A DNA stretch of 63,992 nt from Paludibacteraceae bacterium (lineage in GTDB: Bacteria; Bacteroidota; Bacteroidia; Bacteroidales; Paludibacteraceae). This document shows positions 34,103 to 42,437 of the stretch, piece by piece. Position 1 is the first letter of the stretch. Every line of letters starts with the position of its first letter. Location of the stretch: the NCBI GenBank assembly GCA_017557345.1, contig JAFYZR010000092.1, forward strand, positions 1 through 63,992, in the 5' to 3' direction. The translations under genes were made by a program, and so were the position numbers. The notes below the pieces were generated by a model. It saw only the letters and a program-made list of their open reading frames with translations, searched no databases and had not been told where the DNA came from.

Positions 34103-34993
34103 ATGATACTTTATCCGAATTGCAAGATCAATTTAGGTCTACGAGTTGTACGCAAGCGGCAAGATGGCTACCATGATTTGGAAACCATATTTGTCCCTAT
34201 TTACGGTTTGCACGATGAGTTAGAAGTAAGACCACTAACGCAAACAGAACAGAAAACACAACATACAGACCAATTTACTTTTGAACAGGAAGGGTTAGTT
34301 GTAGATTGCAATCCAGAAGATAATTTAATTATCAAGTGCTATCGTAATATGGTGCAAAAGTACCCCGCTATCGGTAATGTTTCCATTCGCTTTAAGAAAA
34401 ATATTCCTTTCGGCGCCGGTTTAGGCGGAGGAAGTAGCGATGCAGCACATATGGCTATTGCTTTGAATGAACTATTTGAACTGGGTTTGAGTAAGCAGCA
34501 ATTAACAGAGGAAGTACGTACTTTAGGTGCCGATTGTCCATTCTTTATCTATAATACGCCTTGCTATGCCGAAGGCATAGGAGATAAACTCACACCTATT
34601 GATTTAGACCTCAAAGGTACGCGTATAATACTTGTCAAGCCGGACGAGGGTGTAAGCACTAAGGAGGCGTATAGCGGGCTGCAGATTAAAGATGGTGTTG
34701 AAAGAATAAGTAATAAAGATAAAAAGGTATCTGCTGATAGCATGCGTAACGGATCTTTCATTAACGATTTTGAAGCGAGTGTTTTTCCAAATCATCCTAT
34801 CATAGCAGAAATAAAAAAGCGTCTGCTGGACGCAGGCGCTTATTATGCGAGTATGAGTGGCAGTGGTTCAACGGTCTTCGGGCTTTTTAAGAAGGATTCG
34901 GAAAGTTGTACCAACGCCAAGTTGCGAACTCTTAAGGAAGAGTTTGCCTCCATGATACTGCTCGATGATACGTTTGGCGAGTGGAAGTCCTAA
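34103..34993 (+). CDS. ispE: 4-diphosphocytidyl-2-C-methyl-D-erythritol kinase
   Basis: A 296-aa GHMP kinase of the MEP isoprenoid pathway. The N-terminus PNCKINLGLRVVRKRQDGYHDLETIF, the glycine-rich ATP loop FGAGLGGGSSDAAHM (103-117), ADCPFFI and the motif-3 GSGSTVFGLF (about 253-262) are all present. The last 41 codons overlap, antisense, the last 41 codons of the histidine kinase gene, and both ends carry family motifs. Confidence 0.96.
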   Translation: MILYPNCKINLGLRVVRKRQDGYHDLETIFVPIYGLHDELEVRPLTQTEQKTQHTDQFTFEQEGLVVDCNPEDNLIIKCYRNMVQKYPAIGNVSIRFKKNIPFGAGLGGGSSDAAHMAIALNELFELGLSKQQLTEEVRTLGADCPFFIYNTPCYAEGIGDKLTPIDLDLKGTRIILVKPDEGVSTKEAYSGLQIKDGVERISNKDKKVSADSMRNGSFINDFEASVFPNHPIIAEIKKRLLDAGAYYASMSGSGSTVFGLFKKDSESCTNAKLRTLKEEFASMILLDDTFGEWKS

Positions 34994-35980
34994 TCCCCAA
35001 CCTCTGTCTTTGGAAGTAAAGCCCGGCTCGAATATTCGACGCTGGGTTTTGTTATCTATTCCTTTTCCAGTATCTGTGATATCAATCATCACGTCGTGTT
35101 CATTCTCATGAATTTGGAATATGATAGAACCTTTGCCATTTATCGCGTCTACGGCATTCTTCAGCAGGTTCTCAATAACCCATTGCAAGAGCGGGGCATT
35201 GAGCTGCACAATACGTACCACTCCATTAAGACAACTGTCATCAATGATGATTCGGCTGCTAGTTCGCGCACGCATATACTCCACAGCATTTTGTACTACA
35301 GGGATAAAATTCTCCGGTTGTAAGGTCGGTTCAGAGCCAATTTTCTGGAAACGATCCGCAATCATCTGTAATCGCTCTATATCCCGCTTCATCTGCGGTA
35401 CAAATTCATCGTTTGGATATGCTTCAGCAAGCAGTTGTTGCCAAGCATTAAGCGAAGAAATTGGAGTTCCCAATTGATGCGCTGTCTCTTTAGAAAGTCC
35501 TACCCACAGGCGATTTTCTTCACTTCTTTGTCCCGTTAGCATCGTAATGACAGCTATGGTAATGAAGATAAAGATAAGTGCAAACTGGGCGTACGGCACA
35601 TAACGCAATTGCGTTAAGAGATTACTATCGTCCCAATATATATATTGGGTTGTATTCTCATCTATTTGGAGTTCTATAGGACCATGTTTGCCTATCCCAC
35701 TCTTTCTCTCCGACACATTTCGGCTTGCCAATACGTTCCCTCCTGCATCACAGATATAGACAGGAATAGTTGTATTTCTCTCAATGACAGAAGTGACAAA
35801 ATCTATGTCATCATCCTCATCCGCAAGGATGAGCTGTTGAGTTGCTTCCGCCCAGATAGACATATTCTTCTGCTCCTCGGCTTGTAGTGAGCGCGCCAGA
35901 TTATTAGTAAACAAGACGGAAATAGCCACGATAAACATGGCTATTACCAATACTATAGTTGCAATTTGTCTGTTGCTCAT
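34868..35980 (-). CDS. Sensor histidine kinase in the mmd operon
   Basis: A 370-aa membrane kinase. TM1 is about 7-25, the periplasmic sensor about 30-125, TM2 about 131-149. The H box SKETAHQLGTPISSL has the phospho-acceptor His168, and N (WVIENLLKNAVDA), G1 (DTGKGI), F (FEPGFTSK) and G2 (GWGLGLPLAKRI) boxes are complete. It starts 3 bp after mmdB ends, so it is the last gene of the decarboxylase operon. No response regulator is adjacent. Its 3' end overlaps ispE by 126 bp on the opposite strand. Confidence 0.93.
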   Translation of the reverse strand: MSNRQIATIVLVIAMFIVAISVLFTNNLARSLQAEEQKNMSIWAEATQQLILADEDDDIDFVTSVIERNTTIPVYICDAGGNVLASRNVSERKSGIGKHGPIELQIDENTTQYIYWDDSNLLTQLRYVPYAQFALIFIFITIAVITMLTGQRSEENRLWVGLSKETAHQLGTPISSLNAWQQLLAEAYPNDEFVPQMKRDIERLQMIADRFQKIGSEPTLQPENFIPVVQNAVEYMRARTSSRIIIDDSCLNGVVRIVQLNAPLLQWVIENLLKNAVDAINGKGSIIFQIHENEHDVMIDITDTGKGIDNKTQRRIFEPGFTSKDRGWGLGLPLAKRIIEQYHGGKLFLKSSQLGVGTTFRILLKKPEDR

Positions 35981-35983
35981 AGT

Positions 35984-37159
35984 TTAACCAAGCATTGTCA
36001 GGAGCACACCGGCTGCGACAGCAGAACCTATCACTCCGGCTACGTTCGGTCCCATGGCATGCATAAGAAGGAAATTAGACGGATTTTCCTCCTGTCCTAC
36101 GGTCTGCGATACACGAGCGGCCATCGGCACAGCCGAAACGCCTGCAGAACCAATAAGCGGATTGATTTTCTCTTTGAGGAAAAGGTTCATAAACTTAGCC
36201 AACAATACACCGCCAGCGCTACCAAGGCCAAAGGCAACAATACCCATTGCCAGTATCATTAACGTTTGCCAGTTGAGGAAACTGCCTGCAGTAGCGGTAG
36301 CACCAACCGATAGACCAAGGAAGATGACCACAATGTTCATCAACTCGTTCTGCGCAGTCTTTGAGAGGCGATCCACTACTCCACACTCTTTCATCAAGTT
36401 ACCGAGCATTAGGCAGCCGATTAGCGGTGCAGCATCCGGAAGGATAAGCGCTACAATAGCCGTAATAATGATCGGGAAGACAATTTTCTCTGTCTTGCTA
36501 ACCGGTCTCAACTGACCCATCTTGATGGCACGTTCTTTTTTGGTTGTCAACAACCGCATGATAGGCGGCTGGATAACAGGAACAAGCGCCATATAACTAT
36601 ACGCAGCAATTGCAATTGGACCTAAGAGATGCGGGGCTAATTTAGATGTCAGGAAGATAGATGTCGGTCCATCAGCACCACCGATGATACCAATTGAACC
36701 AGCCTCTGCAGGCGTGAAGCCCATCGCGTTAGCGCAAAGGAAGGTAACAAAAATACCTATCTGTGCCGCTGCACCTAAAATGAGCGATTTCGGATTAGCA
36801 ATTAGAGGTCCGAAGTCGGTCATGGCTCCTACTCCAATGAAAATCAGGCAAGGATATACTCCTGCTTTAACGCCTATATAGAGCACATCAAGCAAACCAC
36901 CTTCTTTTAGGATTGCGCCATAGGAATGGAAAGCAGGGCTCTCCGGGTCGAGGAAAGCAGACCACAACTCGCTATGGAACATGCCGGAGCCCGGTAAGTT
37001 CGTTAGCAGCATACCAAACGCAATAGGCAGCAGCAAAAGCGGCTCATATTTTTTATGAATAGCAAGGTATAGCAGAAAGAAACTGATCAGTAGCATAACG
37101 GCTTGCTGCCAGCTCATCTGCATAAATCCCATGCCTTGGAAAAATTCCAATATATTCAT
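35984..37159 (-). CDS. mmdB: Na+-translocating methylmalonyl-CoA decarboxylase, beta subunit
   Basis: A 391-aa, about ten-helix membrane subunit carrying the Na+ channel. Signatures include [48 protein letters not shown] with the conserved Asp, and the C-terminal [23 protein letters not shown]. It couples CO2 release from carboxybiotin to Na+ export. It is fifth in the order mce, mmdA, mmdD, mmdC, mmdB, kinase. Confidence 0.95.
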   Translation of the reverse strand: MNILEFFQGMGFMQMSWQQAVMLLISFFLLYLAIHKKYEPLLLLPIAFGMLLTNLPGSGMFHSELWSAFLDPESPAFHSYGAILKEGGLLDVLYIGVKAGVYPCLIFIGVGAMTDFGPLIANPKSLILGAAAQIGIFVTFLCANAMGFTPAEAGSIGIIGGADGPTSIFLTSKLAPHLLGPIAIAAYSYMALVPVIQPPIMRLLTTKKERAIKMGQLRPVSKTEKIVFPIIITAIVALILPDAAPLIGCLMLGNLMKECGVVDRLSKTAQNELMNIVVIFLGLSVGATATAGSFLNWQTLMILAMGIVAFGLGSAGGVLLAKFMNLFLKEKINPLIGSAGVSAVPMAARVSQTVGQEENPSNFLLMHAMGPNVAGVIGSAVAAGVLLTMLG

Positions 37160-37187
37160 ATTGCAATTTTAATTGGTGATTTATAAT

Positions 37188-37622
37188 TTAGCCAAGCACT
37201 ACCAAAAGGTCATCTTGCATGACGTTTTGTCCCGGAGTTACAGCAATCTGTTTAACTGTTCCATCCTGTTCCGCCATGATGGCGTTTTCCATCTTCATGG
37301 ATTCGAGTGTAAGCAATGTGTCTCCTTTCTTAACTGCCTGTCCTTCGATCACAAGCACTTTAATAACAGATCCAGGAAGTGGACTCTTTATTTGTGCTCC
37401 ACCGGCTACTGGAGTTGCTTTCGGTGCCTCTACTTTAGGAGCAGCTGGAGCTGCTGGTTTAGCAGGTTGAGCGGCAGGTTTGGCTGCAACGGGAGCGGCT
37501 TTCTTAGCGCCTGTCTCTACTTCATATAATTTGCCATTGACGGTAACGTTCGTTTTTCCGTCGAGTTCTTCAACTGCGCATTTATACTCAGCGCCATTGA
37601 TTTTGAATGAAAATTCCTTCAT
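37188..37622 (-). CDS. mmdC: Biotin carboxyl carrier subunit (gamma)
   Basis: A 144-aa protein with an Ala/Pro/Lys-rich flexible linker (about 40-75) before a biotinyl domain ending at the C-terminus. The biotin attachment site is Lys110 in LESMKMENA. It shuttles CO2 from the alpha subunit to the membrane beta subunit. A hydrophobic run is absent, so it is peripheral. Confidence 0.95.
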   Translation of the reverse strand: MKEFSFKINGAEYKCAVEELDGKTNVTVNGKLYEVETGAKKAAPVAAKPAAQPAKPAAPAAPKVEAPKATPVAGGAQIKSPLPGSVIKVLVIEGQAVKKGDTLLTLESMKMENAIMAEQDGTVKQIAVTPGQNVMQDDLLVVLG

Positions 37623-37683
37623 GTTTTAATGCTTATTTATGTCTAACAGATTTGTCTTAGCCCTTGCAGGCACGATTAATCTG

Positions 37684-38046
37684 TTAGAATCCTTTATTAT
37701 TTAGTCCTACTGATTTTTCATTCCATTCGGTGGTATGCTTATGCAATGATATCATCGCCGTTGGAATGTCATGTTTTTTGTTCTGCGCGAGATAAAGCGC
37801 ATATGCCACAGCGGCCAGATCGGCATTGTCTGCCTTAGGCGCTGTGTTCTTGGATGCCGGTTTTGGCGTTTCCACTATATGCGGTCCGCCTTCCGGAGAA
37901 GTCTTAGGTTTGCGAGGTGCTGTAGCTTTCTGCATAGTCCATCCGAAGAACATAAGGATGAAGACCAAGCAGAAAAGTAATCCCAGCACGATACCAAAAC
38001 CTAAGCCGGTAACAATCCAAGTATCTGCAGTTACTGCCAATAACAT
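37684..38046 (-). CDS. mmdD: OadG-like small membrane subunit (delta)
   Basis: A 120-aa protein with one N-terminal transmembrane helix (WIVTGLGFGIVLGLLFCLVFIL), a Pro/Lys-rich linker (about 40-75) and a conserved ending (LAAVAYALYLAQN...STEWNEK-like). This is the OadG/MmdD layout that stabilises the decarboxylase complex. It is 1 bp away from mmdA. Confidence 0.88.
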   Translation of the reverse strand: MLLAVTADTWIVTGLGFGIVLGLLFCLVFILMFFGWTMQKATAPRKPKTSPEGGPHIVETPKPASKNTAPKADNADLAAVAYALYLAQNKKHDIPTAMISLHKHTTEWNEKSVGLNNKGF

Positions 38047-38047
38047 A

Positions 38048-39604
38048 TTACAATGGGATATTAGAGTGTTTCTTAAGCGGGTTAGTCAGACGTTTTGTCT
38101 GCAACATCTCGAATGCCCGAATAATGCGCGAACGCGTGTATCTCGGTTCGATCACATCATCGATATATCCACGGTTTGCAGCCTGGTAAGGCGAAGCGAA
38201 CAAGTCTTTGTATTCCGCCTCTTTCTCTGCGATGAACGCTTTGCGTTCTTCCGGATCTTCGATGGCCTTAATAGCTTTTGCTTGTAAAACTCCAACAGCT
38301 CCGCTGGCACCCATTACCGCGATCTCTGCATTTGGCCAAGCATAGCACATATCGCCACGGAGTTGCTTGCAACTCATTACGATGTGCGAGCCGCCATAAG
38401 ACTTGCGAACGGTAATGGTTACTTTTGGAACGGTTGCTTCGCCATAGGCGAACATCAGTTTTGCTCCGTGGTCAATAATACCTGCATATTCTTGACCGGT
38501 ACCGCAAAGGAATCCGGGAACATCAACAAGTGTCAATATTTGAATATTGAAAGCATCGCAGAAACGCACGAATCGAGCGGCTTTACGGCTTGCATCACAG
38601 TCCAGCACACCTGCCAGCCATGAAGGTTGGTTGGCAATGATACCTGTAGAGCGGCCATTGAAACGTGCAAAACCACAGATAACGTTCTTTGCATAATCTT
38701 TATGCACCTCCATGAAATCACCGTTATCCACGATGGTATTGATGATTTCGTGCATATCGTACGGTTTGTTTGGATCAGCCGGAACGAGGTCGTTTAAGTT
38801 ATCGTCAACGCGGGTGATATCGTCTGTACACTCAACAAGCGGAGCCTCCTCCATGTTATTTTGCGGGATGAAGGAAACAAGACGACGAACTTCAGCGATA
38901 GCTTCTTCTTCGGTTGAAGCCACAAAATGCGTAACACCGGATTTAGAAGCATGAATATGTGCACCACCAAGTTGTTCAACAGTTACATCCTCGCCTGTTA
39001 CAGCCTTTACTACCTTTGGACCTGTGATGAACATATAACTATTCTGCTCAGTCATCAAGATAAAGTCTGTCAACGCAGGGCTATATACTGCTCCACCCGC
39101 GCAGGGACCAAAGATTACACTAATCTGCGGCACAACGCCGGAAGCAAGAATATTACGCTCGAAAATCTCTGCATAACCTGCAAGCGCACAAGCGCCTTCT
39201 TGAATACGCGCACCACCTGAGTCGTTCAGACCGATAATCGGTGCACCGAGTTTCATAGCCTGATCCATGACGTTGCAAATCTTGAGCGCCATGGTCTCAG
39301 AAAGTGAACCGCCAATAACGGTAGCATCTTGTGCAAAGACGAAAACCAAACGGCCGTCAATCGTACCGGAACCGACAGCAACGCCATCGCCAAGGAAGAC
39401 TTTCTTCTCCATGCCGAAATCATGGCAACGGTGTGTGAGGAACATGTTTACTTCCTCAAACGAACCTTCGTCAAGCAGCATGTTTATACGCTCACGAGCG
39501 GTATAACTACCCTTCGCGTGATGTTTCTCAACCGCTGCTTCACCGCCTCCGGCTTGTGCCTTCTCGCGGTTTTCTACTAATCTATCTAATTTAGCCTGGT
39601 CCAT
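38048..39604 (-). CDS. mmdA: Methylmalonyl-CoA decarboxylase alpha (carboxyltransferase) subunit
   Basis: A 518-aa crotonase-fold carboxyltransferase. GGARIQEGACALAGYAEIFERN and GPCAGGAVYSPALTDFI make the first oxyanion site; VPGFLCGTGQEYAGIIDHGAKLMFAY and KSYGGSHIVMSCKQLRGD the second. It resembles PccB/MmdA; the operon with mmdB-D points to the decarboxylase role, producing propionyl-CoA. It lies 1 bp after mce. Confidence 0.95.
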   Translation of the reverse strand: MDQAKLDRLVENREKAQAGGGEAAVEKHHAKGSYTARERINMLLDEGSFEEVNMFLTHRCHDFGMEKKVFLGDGVAVGSGTIDGRLVFVFAQDATVIGGSLSETMALKICNVMDQAMKLGAPIIGLNDSGGARIQEGACALAGYAEIFERNILASGVVPQISVIFGPCAGGAVYSPALTDFILMTEQNSYMFITGPKVVKAVTGEDVTVEQLGGAHIHASKSGVTHFVASTEEEAIAEVRRLVSFIPQNNMEEAPLVECTDDITRVDDNLNDLVPADPNKPYDMHEIINTIVDNGDFMEVHKDYAKNVICGFARFNGRSTGIIANQPSWLAGVLDCDASRKAARFVRFCDAFNIQILTLVDVPGFLCGTGQEYAGIIDHGAKLMFAYGEATVPKVTITVRKSYGGSHIVMSCKQLRGDMCYAWPNAEIAVMGASGAVGVLQAKAIKAIEDPEERKAFIAEKEAEYKDLFASPYQAANRGYIDDVIEPRYTRSRIIRAFEMLQTKRLTNPLKKHSNIPL

Positions 39605-39605
39605 A

Positions 39606-40019
39606 TTACTTCGGTTGTTGGCAAAGTTCGGTTAATACTCCTTTCGTTGATTTCGGGTGCAGGAAAGCGATCATCAGGTTCTCAGCACCTTTACGCGGAG
39701 CCTTGTCTATCAATTGGATGCCTGCAGCTTCGCATTCTGCAAGTGCATCAGCTACGTTCTCTACGTTAAAAGCCACGTGATGAACGCCACCGCGACCGCC
39801 GTTCTTCTCAATGAACTTAGCGATAGTGGATTCAGGACTTGTTGGCTCAAGAAGCTCGATTTTTACTTCTCCGACTTTAAAGAAAGCCGTTTTTACTTTC
39901 TGATCTGCAACTTCTTCAATGCTGTAGCACTTGCTACCTGAAAGGAACTCGAAGAAAGGCATAGCCTCTTCCAAACTAGGTACTGCGATACCTAAATGCT
40001 CAATGTGTGTGGGTTTCAT
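39606..40019 (-). CDS. mce: Methylmalonyl-CoA epimerase
   Basis: A 137-aa glyoxalase-fold enzyme, converting (S)- and (R)-methylmalonyl-CoA. THIEHLGIAVPSLEEAMPFF at the start, KVEIKIELLEPTSPES-like centre and GVHHVAFNVENV with the metal His are diagnostic. The start at 40019 (MKPTHIEH) is chosen because the promoter at 40086-40117 excludes the longer frame. It is the first gene of the propionate operon. Confidence 0.94.
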   Translation of the reverse strand: MKPTHIEHLGIAVPSLEEAMPFFEFLSGSKCYSIEEVADQKVKTAFFKVGEVKIELLEPTSPESTIAKFIEKNGGRGGVHHVAFNVENVADALAECEAAGIQLIDKAPRKGAENLMIAFLHPKSTKGVLTELCQQPK

Positions 40020-40085
40020 AATGAATTTTAGTATTGAATTGTATGTTATATGTTCTTCATTTTTTCGGTAAACCGAAATCGACTG

Positions 40086-40117
40086 CAAATTTACAACAAA
40101 AATCGCATATATGCAAA
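40086..40117 (-). promoter_or_regulatory. Promoter of the mce-mmd operon
   Basis: On the minus strand TTTGCATATATGCGA (from 40117) is followed by TAAATTTGC (from 40093). The leader to the ATG is about 60 nt. Confidence 0.85.
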
Positions 40118-40140
40118 TTTTTCTGTTATTTTTTGCAAAT

Positions 40141-40229
40141 AATGTTCAATTTTACCACTCTTCGAGGTTTCATCGGTATTATGTCGAGGTTTTTAGCTGA
40201 TTTTTTCTTCGAAAAATGTTCGATTTTTC
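40141..40229 (-). repeat. Intergenic element copy 2 (19-bp conserved core)
   Basis: Read on the minus strand: GAAAAATCGAACATTTTTC (40229-40211), the core ACCTCGACATAATACCGAT (40190-40172), then AAAATTGAACATT (40153-40141). Core and first flank match copy 1 at 11171-11260 with one difference in the flank. It lies directly upstream of the mce promoter. Confidence 0.85.
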
Positions 40230-40238
40230 GTTAATTTG

Positions 40239-40345
40239 GGATCCCCGATGTAACCTGCTAAGGTTGCAGTGGGGAAAGCGTAGAGCAAGGCGTAGTGCTT
40301 TACAAGTGCAGAGCACGCAGTCGCACGAGCCTTAGCTTAAGCGCG
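40239..40345 (+). ncRNA. Possible structured RNA
   Basis: CCCC-GAT-GTAACCT / AGGTTGC-A-TGGGG-type hairpin (about 40242-40274) and GTAGAGCA/TGCTTTAC (40280-40303), then GTGC/GCAC (about 40306-40326). Both larger stems contain positions that pair as G-U on the plus strand but would be A-C mismatches on the minus strand, favouring plus-strand transcription. No promoter is clear. The rest of 40346-40440 shows nothing beyond a GAAAAATTGAAC motif on the minus strand. Confidence 0.35.
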
Positions 40346-40440
40346 TTCAATTTTTCTTTCCACAGAAATACCAACCACACTTTGTTAGAAGATGGTTTCC
40401 CTATTTCGTTCAAGACATAAAAAAGCAGTAATATGCAAAT

Positions 40441-40935
40441 CTATTTGCAAGTTTTTATCCAAATGACGGCATCGGATTCGAGCGTCCAAGCGGAAAGAGG
40501 AGAAGATGGTGTATAGCCGGCCTGCCGGTATAAAGTACTGCAAGCGATGTTATTCGTTGCAATAATGGCATACAAGACACGCATATTCAAGTGTTTGAAG
40601 GCATATTCCTCCAGTTGTTCAAGAGCCGCTTTCCCTATTCCCTTGCCGCGATAATCCGACGCAATGTACATGCCCAATGCGGCTCGTCTGTTACGCGGAT
40701 CGAAATCAAAGAGGTCGATGCAACCAACCGTTGCGCCATCTTGTTCAATAATCAGCCGCAATTGGCCGTCTCTGAAAATATCTCCAGTGGTAGAAGCGAT
40801 ATAATCGCGCAAATCCTGCTGCGAGAGCGGATTATGGTTTGCACCATCCGCCCAAGAAGTGGCATCGTTCTCCCATTGATAAAGATACGGAAGATCTGAA
40901 GGTTCTATTTTACGAAGTTTAACCACGTTTTGCAT
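40441..40935 (-). CDS. GNAT-family N-acetyltransferase (RimJ/RimL-like)
   Basis: A 164-aa protein from MQNVVKLRKIEPSDLPYLYQWEND. The acetyl-CoA loop is seen in IASDYRGKGIGKAALEQLEEYAF, and ATNNIACSTLYRQAGY is the common GNAT C-terminal helix. The acceptor is unknown. An in-frame ATG at 40962 overlaps the preceding HAD gene by 20 bases and is also possible. Confidence 0.88.
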   Translation of the reverse strand: MQNVVKLRKIEPSDLPYLYQWENDATSWADGANHNPLSQQDLRDYIASTTGDIFRDGQLRLIIEQDGATVGCIDLFDFDPRNRRAALGMYIASDYRGKGIGKAALEQLEEYAFKHLNMRVLYAIIATNNIACSTLYRQAGYTPSSPLSAWTLESDAVIWIKTCK

Positions 40936-40942
40936 AGCTAGG

Positions 40943-41368
40943 TTAGTCAAACAATCTGGCAAAGAATCCTTTTTTCTTCTTATGATTTAGATTCTCCATA
41001 TTTCCTTGCGGCGCCGGTTCATAAGGATGACCTGTATGGACCATATTATAAATCACTCCCCAATCCGGCAAACCGCCTAAATTGCGGTCATCAATCCATA
41101 AATCTGCCACCAATTTACGTGGCGTGTGATGTTCAGGCTCTTCTTCCGGATAATTGGAATTCACAGCATAGAACTCAAGTCCTTTGGACTTGCAATAATC
41201 CAATGCCTCCTGCAAAAGAGCACCTTCACGCACCGTCCAAAGGATGATTTGATGATGATCTTCCTCTTGCAGTTTCTTGAGTGTCTGAATGGCAAAAGGA
41301 ATGGGTTTGCCAATACGCGGATACTCGTGGGTTACAATCGTTCCGTCAAAATCAACAGCTATAATCAT
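40943..41368 (-). CDS. Small HAD-like phosphohydrolase (BT0820-like)
   Basis: A 141-aa protein with the HAD motif I IAVDFDGTIV at the N-terminus, ILWTVREG (motif II-like) and ADLWIDDRNLGG (motif IV-like Asp pair). Length and arrangement match the compact BT0820-type phosphatases of Bacteroidetes. The substrate is unknown. It ends overlapping or adjoining the GNAT gene and begins 15 bp after a small membrane protein. Confidence 0.85.
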   Translation of the reverse strand: MIIAVDFDGTIVTHEYPRIGKPIPFAIQTLKKLQEEDHHQIILWTVREGALLQEALDYCKSKGLEFYAVNSNYPEEEPEHHTPRKLVADLWIDDRNLGGLPDWGVIYNMVHTGHPYEPAPQGNMENLNHKKKKGFFARLFD

Positions 41369-41383
41369 GGTGTATTTCTATGG

Positions 41384-41818
41384 TTAATATGATTCTTGAT
41401 TAGGATCTTGTGGCGTCATTTCCAATTCAACTTTGCGGAGCGTGGGCTTGCTAAAATACCATGCAATAGCAGCAATAGCTGCTACCCATAACATGGATTT
41501 ATATCCACCCATCCAATAAAAGGCAAAGATTCCCAACGGCATAGCGTTGCTGACCAGCAATATACGAGCGCCTGCACATTTCAAGTATTTCTTTGGTGTC
41601 TGCGGCTTGAACAATTTGACCAGATATAAACCGAAAGGAATAGTAATTAACGCATCAAAAATGATGATATACTGTACTATTTGTCCGGTTTGTGACATTC
41701 TGTCAAGTGGTTCATACAGGCCTTTCGAGAAGGCATAATACATGGCAGTTAGCACAATAAGCGAAATCGCCATTTGACTGTAATAAATCCAGTTAAGTTG
41801 TTTAATCGTTTTTTCCAT
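41384..41818 (-). CDS. Conserved four-helix membrane protein, 144 aa
   Basis: Four hydrophobic helices are visible: YYSQMAISLIVLTAMYYAF, IVQYIIIFDALITIPFGLYLV, ARILLVSNAMPLGIFAFYWM and MLWVAAIAAIAWYF. A short hydrophilic tail follows. I do not recognise a named family; it starts 1 bp after recR ends. Confidence 0.75.
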   Translation of the reverse strand: MEKTIKQLNWIYYSQMAISLIVLTAMYYAFSKGLYEPLDRMSQTGQIVQYIIIFDALITIPFGLYLVKLFKPQTPKKYLKCAGARILLVSNAMPLGIFAFYWMGGYKSMLWVAAIAAIAWYFSKPTLRKVELEMTPQDPNQESY

Positions 41819-41819
41819 A

Positions 41820-42437
41820 TTATCCTTTAAACTCTGTTCTATTTACAATTGAGCGCCCGAGTGTTATTTCATCCGTATACTCAAGTTGGTTGCCTACGGC
41901 AACACCACGGGCGATTTGGGAAATCTTGAGATTCGCAGATTCAAGATTCTGAATTCTTCTATATATATAGAAATTTGTAGTGTCACCTTCCATAGTGGTT
42001 GGCAAGGCGAGAATGATTTCAGCAATGTTTCCTTTGGAAACACGTTCCATTAGCGAATCAATCTCAATATCCTTTGGCCCGATGCCTTCCATCGGCGAGA
42101 TAATGCCGCCCAATACATGGTATACGCCGTTATATTGACCTGTATTCTCTATAGACATCACATCTTGCACATTCTCCACTACGCAAATAGTCGAATGGTC
42201 ACGACGCGTCGATGCGCAAATCGGACATAGCTCTGTATCGGAAATATTATGACATTCCTTGCAATACACCACTTCCTTTTTGAGTCGTGTAAATGCCCCC
42301 GCAAAGGCTTCTACGTCAGCATCTGATTGCCGCAAGAGATGCAAAACCAGCCTTAAGGCTGTTCTGCGTCCTACGCCTGGCAAGGAAGCCATCTGATTAA
42401 CAGCCTGCTCTAACAATATGGATGGATAATCGCTCAT
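41820..42437 (-). CDS. recR: Recombination protein RecR
   Basis: A 205-aa protein of RecFOR gap repair. The HhH start [19 protein letters not shown], a four-Cys zinc finger ([16 protein letters not shown]) and the Toprim domain ([34 protein letters not shown]) are complete. The ATG overlaps the stop of the RSH gene by 4 bases, so the two are coupled. Confidence 0.97.
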   Translation of the reverse strand: MSDYPSILLEQAVNQMASLPGVGRRTALRLVLHLLRQSDADVEAFAGAFTRLKKEVVYCKECHNISDTELCPICASTRRDHSTICVVENVQDVMSIENTGQYNGVYHVLGGIISPMEGIGPKDIEIDSLMERVSKGNIAEIILALPTTMEGDTTNFYIYRRIQNLESANLKISQIARGVAVGNQLEYTDEITLGRSIVNRTEFKG

